A stretch of DNA of 64,000 bases from Burkholderiales bacterium (lineage in GTDB: Bacteria > Pseudomonadota > Gammaproteobacteria > Burkholderiales > Burkholderiaceae_B), in the NCBI GenBank assembly GCA_021299735.1, contig JAJTEM010000013.1:35537-99536 (forward strand), in the 5' to 3' direction. Shown here in pieces: positions 1 to 8,500 of the stretch. The notes beneath the pieces were generated by a model. The model was not told where the DNA came from, made no database searches, and saw nothing but the letters and a program-made list of their open reading frames with translations. Positions within the stretch are counted from its first letter, which is position 1; every line of letters starts with the position of its first letter. The position numbers and the translations under genes were made by a program.

Positions 1-1
1 C

Positions 2-1810
2 GACAGGAATGAAGATTTACGTATTTTCTACAACACCAGCACCAGTGCAATTGAAGAAATTCCGGATGCCAAGGAGGGAGAGCCCACGCTCAACTACCGT
101 TACAAAGGCCCGGAAGGTGAACAGAGCATGCCTGTGCACCGAATCATCGCCCGTTTGGGAGCTACACCGCCCCGTGGACTGGTTGAAAGTTTCGGGGTGA
201 AGTTTCCCAACAGCGATCCAAACGCTGTGCCCGCATTGAGCGAAATTTATGAATCGAATGTACCCGGCCTGTTTATCGTCGGTGCGTTGGGTGGCTACCC
301 CTTGATCAAACAGGCCATGAACCAGGGGCATGAGGTGGTCGACTCCATCATGGGCTTGCCGGTTGTACCCGCAGACGAACCATTGCTGGCTGATAAATTC
401 AAACCCCTGGGTGATATTTCCGTGTCAGCTGTACTTGACATGATTCTGGAAAATGTACCCCTGTTCAACCAGATGACCCGTCTTCAACTGCGTGAATTCA
501 TGCTTGAATCAACGCTTCACCAACCCAAAAAAGGTTCAGTCATCTTCAAAAAGGGCGACTACACAAGCACCTTCTTTGCGGTTGTGCAGGGCAGCGTTGG
601 CATTGAATTGGTCAACAAGGATGGCAGGCCATTTATTCTTAACCTGGACAAAGGCAATTATTTTGGCGAAATGGGCCTGATCTCCGGGCGCCGCCGTACT
701 GCCACGGTTTATGCCGGCGACAAATGTGTACTGATTGAAACACCCCGCAAAGCCATGCTGAAGCTGATTGCCTCTGTCGATGCAGTACGCCGAACACTGG
801 ATGAAACCTTCGTGCGCAGGGCTTTGTCTACTCACCTTGCACCGCAGCTGGAAGCCCATGAAATTGAACAACTGATTGCCTCTGGTATCAGTGTAACCCG
901 CTACGTTCGCGGTGAAAAACTGTTCACTGAAGGCGATAAAACAGACGGTTTGCACTTGATCAGGCGAGGATCAGTGTCGGTATCCAAGTTGCTGGATGGC
1001 CAGGACTCTGTGCTTTCCTATGTGTCGGCAGGCAGCTATGTGGGTGAAATTGATTTGGTCGATGGAACCGACCGCCAAACAACGTGTACCGCGACGGTGC
1101 TGACCGAGGTGCTCTTGATTCAAGCCGACGCGGTCATCGATGTATTGAGCAAGAACAAAAACTGGAAAAAAGCCCTGCAAGCGAAAATTGGCAAGCGGGT
1201 TCACGATGCCATTTTCAGGGAAAGCACTGCAAAACGGGATAGCGACTTGATTCGTTTCCTGATGAAACAAGGTTTGGGGGATGCAACCAACGCCTTGGTA
1301 ATCGATGAAAACCTGTGTGTGCACTGTGACAATTGCGAGCGTGCCTGCGCAGAAACCCACGATGGAATACCCCGCCTGGACCGAGATGCCGGACCGACCT
1401 TTCAGAACATTCACCTTGCGCATTCCTGCCGACATTGTGAACAGCCGCACTGCATGAAAGATTGTCCACCCGATGCCATTCGCCGCGATGAAAAAGGCGA
1501 AGTGATGATTGCAGACACCTGCATTGGTTGTGGCAACTGCGCTAAAAACTGCCCATACAATGCGATTGAATTGCGGGTAAAACCACCACCCAGAAAAACT
1601 GGCCTGCTCTCTTGGTTGCTGTTTGGTGCGGGTGGGCCGTTGGGTGAACGGCCAGTGAAGTACGATGCGAACTCGATCAAGAAAGCCTACAAATGTGACT
1701 TGTGCCACGGCAAAGATGGTGGCCCGGCGTGTGTACGCGCATGTCCCACTGGCGCGGCTTTCCGTATTTCACCCGAGGTGTACTTGAATCAGCAAAACGA
1801 ACTGACCTGA
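2..1810 (+). CDS. FAD-dependent reductase fused to two cyclic-nucleotide-binding domains and a polyferredoxin (5' end outside window)
   Basis: The frame is open from base 2, so the true start lies upstream; 602 residues are visible. The first ~105 look like the C-terminal part of a thioredoxin-reductase-like NAD(P)/FAD oxidoreductase (ARLGATPP, then GLFIVGALGG). Two cNMP-binding domains follow. The first has a near-canonical phosphate-binding cassette (FGEMGLISGRRRTATV, about 219-236); the second (GEIDLVDGTDRQTTCTA) is degenerate. The C-terminus carries 4Fe-4S cysteine motifs: CVHCDNCERAC near 439, HSCRHCEQPHC, CIGCGNCAKNC near 506 and CDLCHGKDGGPACVRAC near 565. Inference: a cytoplasmic electron-transfer enzyme gated by cAMP or cGMP. 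It converges on an operon encoding an adenylate cyclase and a phosphodiesterase. The domain assignment is firm; electron donor, acceptor and ligand are unknown. Confidence 0.85.
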   Translation, partial: DRNEDLRIFYNTSTSAIEEIPDAKEGEPTLNYRYKGPEGEQSMPVHRIIARLGATPPRGLVESFGVKFPNSDPNAVPALSEIYESNVPGLFIVGALGGYPLIKQAMNQGHEVVDSIMGLPVVPADEPLLADKFKPLGDISVSAVLDMILENVPLFNQMTRLQLREFMLESTLHQPKKGSVIFKKGDYTSTFFAVVQGSVGIELVNKDGRPFILNLDKGNYFGEMGLISGRRRTATVYAGDKCVLIETPRKAMLKLIASVDAVRRTLDETFVRRALSTHLAPQLEAHEIEQLIASGISVTRYVRGEKLFTEGDKTDGLHLIRRGSVSVSKLLDGQDSVLSYVSAGSYVGEIDLVDGTDRQTTCTATVLTEVLLIQADAVIDVLSKNKNWKKALQAKIGKRVHDAIFRESTAKRDSDLIRFLMKQGLGDATNALVIDENLCVHCDNCERACAETHDGIPRLDRDAGPTFQNIHLAHSCRHCEQPHCMKDCPPDAIRRDEKGEVMIADTCIGCGNCAKNCPYNAIELRVKPPPRKTGLLSWLLFGAGGPLGERPVKYDANSIKKAYKCDLCHGKDGGPACVRACPTGAAFRISPEVYLNQQNELT

Positions 1811-1828
1811 ATCAGATCAGTTCGTTTT
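1794..1828. terminator. Bidirectional rho-independent terminator between convergent genes
   Basis: A perfect 12-bp inverted repeat (AAAACGAACTGA at 1794-1805 and TCAGTTCGTTTT at 1817-1828) encloses an 11-base loop. Each arm ends in four T on its own strand. The hairpin overlaps the last codons of the upstream plus-strand gene and the stop codon of the minus-strand cyclase gene, so it can end transcription from both sides. Confidence 0.7.
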
Positions 1829-4091
1829 ATTTGGTGTCGAACTGAGTCACCCCATCCCAGTTTTCGGTTGGGGGATTTAGTTCGAAATATTCAATACGGC
1901 TTTGATACAACAAAAACAAAGTTGGATTCATCAGCTTGGAAAAACGCAAGTCATTTAACTGCTTAAGTGACTCCTGCCATTGCTGCGCGCGAAACATCTT
2001 CAAGAAAATATTCCATTGTTCCAACTGCTCGATGTCATCATCAGTCATCGCCGTGCGCTCACCCAAAGGTGCGTAAATTGAAACTGGCTCGTTCTTGCCC
2101 TTTACCTTCACTGCATCCAGTTCTTGAAACACGAAGCTTGGTACTGCCATGACGGTTTGCGGGCCAGCCATAACACCCACACCATAAGTTTTGGTGATGC
2201 CTTCCAGCCGGGAGCCAAGGTTTACCGCATCGCCCATCACTGTGTAAGCACGGCGAATTTTGGAGCCCATGTCCCCCACTCGCATTTGTCCGGTATTAAT
2301 ACCTACACCAATGGCCAATGTGGGCCACTTGCGGGCAAGTAGTCGCTCATTCAAGCGAACTGCTTCTTCTTGCATGGCGATCGCAGCTTTGGTAGCAAGC
2401 TCGGCGTGCTCGGCGTCTGCAATAGGTGCGCCCCAAAAAGCCATGATGGCATCGCCAATGTATTTGTCCAGGGTGCCACGATGAGAACGAATAATCTCTG
2501 ACATCACCGTAAGGTATTCATTGATGTACTCTCGAAGCTCGTTGGGTTGAAGCGATTCAGAAATGGTAGTGAAACCACGTACATCGGAAAACAATACCGT
2601 GAGTTCACGGCTCTCGCCTTCCATGGAATAACGTGCAGGGTCAGCAGCCATTTCCGATACCAGTTCAGGCGCCACGTACTCACCAAACAGATCGACCATT
2701 TGCCGCTTGCTGCGAGATTCTGCCAAATAACCATAGGCCACATCGAACATGAAAATGGCCAAAACAAGCAACAGCACCACCGCCACGGGTAGCACCAAAC
2801 CCGCCTTGAAATACAGCAAGGAATTAACTGTGACGACCGATACCAACACAAGCAGCGCAACCAGAAGTGACCAGGTTGCACTCAATAATGGCAATGTGAA
2901 ACTTAACACCATACCTACAGCCAATACGGTAATGAACAACAAACCCTGAGAATACTCGGGCCGCAGTTTGTATACGCCATCGAGCATGCCACTGATAATG
3001 TTGGCGTGCACCTCAACACCAGGATAGGCCGGGTTCACCGGTGTGCTGCGAAGGTCCAGCAAACCTGGCGCGGTGGTGCCAATCAACACAATGCGGCCTT
3101 CAATGTCTTCCGGTTTCAAGGCACCCGCGAGAACATCGGCTGCCGATACATAGCGGTAACCACCAGCATTCGGCCCACCCGTTGCACGATAATTCACCCG
3201 GGTTAGCAGCCCACGCTCCACGGGAATATCCATCTCAACATCGGCAGATCGCAATGCGATCAATTCAACAGCACCATAATCATCAGGCACACCTTCTGGA
3301 AAAACCGGTATTACCTGCGGATTACCCAGTGCGCGCCGAAGCGTACCCAGCGCAAAACTTTGATAAAAAGAATCGTTGAAATTGGCAAGCAGAGGAACGG
3401 AACGAACCGTGCCATCTTCGTCGACAATCGGATTGAAATAGCCGCCATCGGCCTGCTTTTGCAGCACGGGAATATTGCCCCCATAACCCTGCCAGCTTGT
3501 GCTGTCCAAGGTAAGGCTACCCAACTGGCTTTGCTTGAACAACGCTGCTGGCAAAGCGCCGGACAGCGCAGTGGGATCTTGGTTCAGGTAATACCCCAAA
3601 ACCACTGGCCGATCGGCCAACACTTGTGCCAACTGCGCATCGCGATCAAAACGGGCTTCAATCTCTGACCGCAGTTCCTGAATTTGACCACTTAAAGCAG
3701 GCTTGTTTTCAACAATCGTGTCAAGTGCAAGAAGAGCATCGCTTTGCTGAGGCTCGGCAAACACAATGTCAAACCCAACAACAGCAGCGCCCAGCCTGTC
3801 AGTCAACTCAATAATCAGCTTGGCCACGACATCTCTTGACCATGGCCAACGCCCTACTTCACTCAGGCTTTTTTCGTCGATATCTACAATTACAATTCGC
3901 GGATCGAGTTCGGGCAACTGGGCTTCTGCCCGAAGTCGTACATCGTAAACCAGATAATCAAGACGCTTCACCACTTCATTGGGCGCAAAACCCAACACAT
4001 GCAAAGCAGCAATCGCCGTTAATGACAAACCTACAAAAATCCGAAATACTTTGCCTGCAATTTTTCGCCAAGTTTTGATCAGTCTGCTCAT
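1827..4091 (-). CDS. CHASE2-domain class III adenylate cyclase, membrane-bound
   Basis: 754 residues. An N-terminal membrane anchor (about 15-37) leads into a CHASE2 extracytoplasmic sensor domain (about 40-360). A cluster of three hydrophobic segments (about 375-450) follows, then a cytoplasmic class III cyclase domain (about 490-670). Catalytic landmarks are the metal-binding Asp in LFSDVRGFT (near 502), DKYIGDAIMAFWG (near 541) with the second metal Asp and a substrate Lys, and YTVMGDAVNLGSRLE (near 618). The Lys/Asp pattern favours ATP over GTP. It is the last gene of the minus-strand operon, 13 bases after the FecR-domain gene. Such proteins sense an external signal and make cAMP inside the cell; the signal is unknown, although the FecR and TPS products encoded upstream are obvious candidates (inference). 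Confidence 0.9.
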   Translation of the reverse strand: MSRLIKTWRKIAGKVFRIFVGLSLTAIAALHVLGFAPNEVVKRLDYLVYDVRLRAEAQLPELDPRIVIVDIDEKSLSEVGRWPWSRDVVAKLIIELTDRLGAAVVGFDIVFAEPQQSDALLALDTIVENKPALSGQIQELRSEIEARFDRDAQLAQVLADRPVVLGYYLNQDPTALSGALPAALFKQSQLGSLTLDSTSWQGYGGNIPVLQKQADGGYFNPIVDEDGTVRSVPLLANFNDSFYQSFALGTLRRALGNPQVIPVFPEGVPDDYGAVELIALRSADVEMDIPVERGLLTRVNYRATGGPNAGGYRYVSAADVLAGALKPEDIEGRIVLIGTTAPGLLDLRSTPVNPAYPGVEVHANIISGMLDGVYKLRPEYSQGLLFITVLAVGMVLSFTLPLLSATWSLLVALLVLVSVVTVNSLLYFKAGLVLPVAVVLLLVLAIFMFDVAYGYLAESRSKRQMVDLFGEYVAPELVSEMAADPARYSMEGESRELTVLFSDVRGFTTISESLQPNELREYINEYLTVMSEIIRSHRGTLDKYIGDAIMAFWGAPIADAEHAELATKAAIAMQEEAVRLNERLLARKWPTLAIGVGINTGQMRVGDMGSKIRRAYTVMGDAVNLGSRLEGITKTYGVGVMAGPQTVMAVPSFVFQELDAVKVKGKNEPVSIYAPLGERTAMTDDDIEQLEQWNIFLKMFRAQQWQESLKQLNDLRFSKLMNPTLFLLYQSRIEYFELNPPTENWDGVTQFDTK

Positions 4092-4104
4092 GCGTCAATT
4101 GCCC

Positions 4105-5556
4105 TCAGGGTGCGCACTGCGGTGCCGAGAACGGCGGTGCGGACAAGGTGGCATCCTGAACGATGACATCAGGCGGTGAAGTCAGCAGTTTGGGGGGAAG
4201 GTTGCTCAGTGTTTGAACAAAGGCACCCTCACCGCGGTTCACTTCAAGCGGATCCTGATTAGAGTTCGTGATCACAATGGTGCCATCATTCACGGCCACG
4301 TAAAGCTGTGAACCTTCTTCTGAACCTTGGCCCTGTGTCAGCGACTGCACTGGTGTAGACGACAGACTTTCAAAATTGGCGGGCGTAGTCTCAGGCAACG
4401 GGCCCGCATTTGGCACATTACCCAACACATTGGCCAGGGAATTAATAACCTTAATATTCGTATTACCTGCAGGAATAATGGCCGACTGTCCGGCCAGGAT
4501 TTCAGAATTGACACCCGCCGAGGTCACAACAATTTTGCCGTTACGCAGTTCAACTGTCAGGTTTGCTCCGCCCGAGCAGACCACCAAACCGCCTGTAACC
4601 GATGTACATGAGATGTCAATTGCAGTGCCTCGAATACCCACAGTTGCTGTTTCAGTGAAAAACTTCACATTGTTGGGCTCAGCTTTGGCAATTGAGCCCG
4701 TAACCGCTCGAACTGCGCCTTTCAACAACTTGAACGAAGCCACCGAAGTTTGAGGAGAAGAAGGTGCATAGCGGTATGCGGCCACTTGCATGGAACTGCC
4801 GCCCGGTAGGGTCAGCCGTGTGGAATCAGCCATGCTAAGAACCCCAAAACCACCCTCAGACACATCGACGGTTTCACCGGCAAATACAGCCGAGCCTTTT
4901 TGCAAGGTACGGCGTTTGCCTTCTGCAGAAATGGCAAACAATTCGCCTGTCAACTGTGAAACTCGCCCAGCCACGTCAGCGGTGGAGGCGTTGGTTGCCG
5001 TTGCTTTTTCCGATTCACCTTTGGCCAGTCGAGTACATTCGTTGCCTTTGCAAATTCTTGCAGTGAAGTCGGTTCCGCGAATGCCAATGGTGGCTGTTTC
5101 GCTTTTCATTGAGAAAGCGTCGGCACTGCCACGCTTGCCAATTAAACCAGTGAGGGTACGCAAACCACCTTTAACCAGTTTGAATTCCGCTTTGTCGGCA
5201 ACCGGTTGCTCTGGCTGGTATTCATAGTTTTCAACCACGAACCGTGTGTTCGGGCGTAAAGCAACTTGTGTGGTGTCCACAAATTCAAGCACCGCAGTGC
5301 TTTTTGCCTGCGTATTGATCACATCGCCCACATTCAGCTTGGTGCCCGCTCCTGCAAACTTGTTTTTCCCCTCAGCGGTTTGCAAATTCACCAAGCCGGT
5401 TACCGCTTTAATACTGCCCACAACTGCCTTGGTGGGCTCGCTAACCGATTTTGCTCCCGCGGGTGCAAGGTCTTTGGGTTGAATGTTTTGCGCAAACGCC
5501 ATGTTGCTGCCAACAAAACCAAAAGCTAGCAATACAAGGGCCGATAATTTATGCAT
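4105..5556 (-). CDS. Secreted protein with two FecR domains
   Basis: I place the start at ATG 5556 because GAGGA lies 8 bases upstream and it begins a clear signal peptide (MHKLSALVLLAFGF, cleavage after AFA); an in-frame GTG at 5577 is less likely. The product is 483 residues with two tandem FecR-type beta domains. Each ends in the same conserved block: TATIGIRGTDFTARIC in the first and TATVGIRGTAIDISC in the second. There is no transmembrane helix after the signal peptide, so unlike classical FecR anti-sigma proteins it should be free in the periplasm or outside. The C-terminus is Pro-rich and ends in APQCAP. The gene lies 11 bases after tpsA and 13 before the CHASE2 cyclase. FecR-domain genes are often neighbours of CHASE2 cyclases, which suggests that it feeds the sensor. 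Confidence 0.8.
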   Translation of the reverse strand: MHKLSALVLLAFGFVGSNMAFAQNIQPKDLAPAGAKSVSEPTKAVVGSIKAVTGLVNLQTAEGKNKFAGAGTKLNVGDVINTQAKSTAVLEFVDTTQVALRPNTRFVVENYEYQPEQPVADKAEFKLVKGGLRTLTGLIGKRGSADAFSMKSETATIGIRGTDFTARICKGNECTRLAKGESEKATATNASTADVAGRVSQLTGELFAISAEGKRRTLQKGSAVFAGETVDVSEGGFGVLSMADSTRLTLPGGSSMQVAAYRYAPSSPQTSVASFKLLKGAVRAVTGSIAKAEPNNVKFFTETATVGIRGTAIDISCTSVTGGLVVCSGGANLTVELRNGKIVVTSAGVNSEILAGQSAIIPAGNTNIKVINSLANVLGNVPNAGPLPETTPANFESLSSTPVQSLTQGQGSEEGSQLYVAVNDGTIVITNSNQDPLEVNRGEGAFVQTLSNLPPKLLTSPPDVIVQDATLSAPPFSAPQCAP

Positions 5557-5567
5557 GTTGATGGTCC

Positions 5568-8500
5568 TCATTTGCACACCGCTGAAGCCCGTTGAGGATC
5601 ACTTTTTGTGGTCTTCAACTCAATGTCGTTAGACTGCTGTGAAATGGTAGTCCCGGCAGTGCTTTGACTGGCCACCTCAACGGCCTGCTCTTCTTGCTGG
5701 GTTTGCTGAGTACTTGTTGTAGATGTAGTACTCGTGCTGCTGGGCTCAGAAATGGTTGTTGAAGTGGATGTTGTAGTGAACGCTTGGTTCAGGTTCTGGC
5801 CAACGGTTGAGTTGGTAGTGCCAGTAGTTTGCGTTAGCGTAGGAGAATTACCCGTGGCAACCGTTTGTGTAAACATGCGAACAGGCTGGCTAAGCGTGTC
5901 GATGGTTGGTTGCGCAAAGGTATAGACGATACTCGCTGGCGACATTGCGACGTTGGCAAAACTGCCGTTGATTGCGCTCGCCTCAAGGAAAGAGTACTGA
6001 CTGCCAGTGGCAAGGGTGCCACCAGAAATGTCAATCAAGTTCAATTGGCCTGCAAGGTTCGCGCTGCCCTGAACAACAATGTAGTCGAAGTCTGACCCTG
6101 GTATACCACCATCACTCTGAATTTCTATATCAAGAATACTGTTTGCATCGAGGTTTAAATCTCCGGTAACCGTCATCAAGCCGGGCGATGCACCCGGAAC
6201 AATTCGACCGCCTTGTGCGTTCAAATTACCGCTGATTGTCGCAAAACCCCGCAAAGCGCCACCATTGATGCTGATATTTCCCGATAGAGAAGCGCCTGGT
6301 TGAACAGTGAGGTTACCCGCAGTTTGAACATAACCACCCGTGCCAAAAACATACTGCCCGGGATTGAAATTCAAAGTACCTGCATTAAAGAAACTTGCAG
6401 TACCTGATGAACCCAAACTGGTGAAAGTGTAGGAACCGGTGTTCGTGATTGTGCCGCTGTTAAAAATCGAGTTTTGAACAACACTGCCTGAACCATTGCT
6501 CAACAGCAATGTGCCGCTATTGCTCAAGATACCATTACCGGTGAGTAAACCCGAAAGCGTGTAATTGCCCTGCAATTCAAGTATGCCGTTGTTTTCAAGG
6601 TTATTGGAGATGGTTTCATTGGCCATGTTATTGCCAAAACGCACAGTTGAACCCGGTGCATTCACCAAACGCTTGCCGCCTGTCAAGTCGGCAACTGTTA
6701 ACACGTTCAAACCTTGCATAAAGGTGATTTCATCCGGGGTCTGGAATGCAAACTGCAAACCGCTTAGGTCAGCGCCAGCCACAAAAGCCACCCCACTGTT
6801 CGCCAGTGTTGGATTGCTTCCGCCCAGGCTGCTCATCACCATGCCTGAATAAGTTACGTTTTGGGCAACATCAAACTTCACGCAGAAATCAAATGCCGAG
6901 CATGTGAAGCCGTTGACAGCTTGTGAATCGGGGGTGCCATCAATGACAAAGGAGGGATTTGCAAAACCGGTAAGCACAGTTGTGATGGGTGTAGAGAAAC
7001 CATCAAAATCCTCATATTCGGCAATGGCCACGGCCTCGGGCGTTAATTGCCCCACCAAAAATACGGGGCGCTGCGGCGCTGTTGATGTTCCGTAGAATAA
7101 CTGCAAAGGCGGGGGCAAACTGGGTGCATTACCAGTTACGTTCAATCGGATACCACTGCCTACATTCAAGGTCATGGTGTCGGGAATGGCATCAATTGCC
7201 AATGCATCGGTTGTGCGGCGGCCCGCAATAATCAGGTTACCCTGAGCTCCCGAACTAATGGTTGCGGTGCCGTTTAAATTAGCAACACCCGTCGAATCTG
7301 TCTCAACGATAAGAAAGGCATCGCCCCCCATGTTGATAGTGGCGCCATTCAATACTGCGGGGGCCACTGCTGTAGCCTCTGGGGTAGCAGCAATGTCCTG
7401 AGTAGCAAGCAATAGAGCCCCAGTGGGAGACACATTGATTGTGGTAGTTACCTCGGTGTTGCGAAGCTCCAAAAATGAATCGGGCAAAATATTGATTGAA
7501 TTGGAAGTACCCGCACTGGTCAACAAGCCACCTGTGACCACCAAATCATCGCCCACCAGAATATTGCCTTTGGAAAGCGGAGCCGAAGTTGCGGCATTGC
7601 CAGCATTCACAAGGCTGTTGTCCCAGAGGCCCTCAGCAGCCAGGCGACCACCGTTAGTGCGGTTGACCACATACAAATCTGCAGAAGTAAAGTTACCAGA
7701 CATCACCAAAGTTGAATTTGCACCGTTTACATTCAGGGCGCCATCTGTGGTCGATACATTCTTGCCTTCAAGACGCACCCGACCGCTGTTCACCGTCAGC
7801 GAACCATTGAAATCGAGATTCACCAAAGGTTCAAAATCGGTGGTGGAGGACGGCGAAATACCGGGGGACTGAGAAAACTGCACTTCCCCAATCCTCAGTG
7901 AACGCCCATCACCACCCGCATTCACCTGGATATTTGCCGCCTCAATCACCATGTTCGTGATTTGTGTTGGCGCAACATCGGAGTTGAAGTTTGAAGTGCC
8001 AGTCTGAATGGAATTCTGAAAGCCATTGACTTGAATGGTCACAGGCGCATCCAGGCGACCATCCAAACCTGTAATGTCAATCACTGCGCCACCAGAGGGA
8101 AAGCTGGCAACCTCTGCAGTTTGCAAAGGCGGATTGGATAGGACGATTTGGTCTGTCGCCGTTCCATTCATGGTAATTAACGCACCCTGCTGGGCCACAA
8201 ACTGCCCCTGAGTACTGGAAATGTAAGCGCCTTCCTGCTTTGCAGGAATTATTGGGGTGGTACCCGCTTCCGAGGAAGATGAGAATGTGCGGCCCAGCTC
8301 AAGCCTAGATCCTGAAGACAAATTTATTCTTGAATTAGCGCCCATTCCAAGAGCCTGAAAGCTTGCAGTGTTAAAGCCGGCGCCCATGTTCAAAGTACCA
8401 TTCAGGTCGGTGTCGATTACACTAAGAATAGAAGGTGAACCCAAGGAACTGGGCATCAGGTTTAATGTGCCGTTCAGAATCGCCTTCTGAATATACAAGT

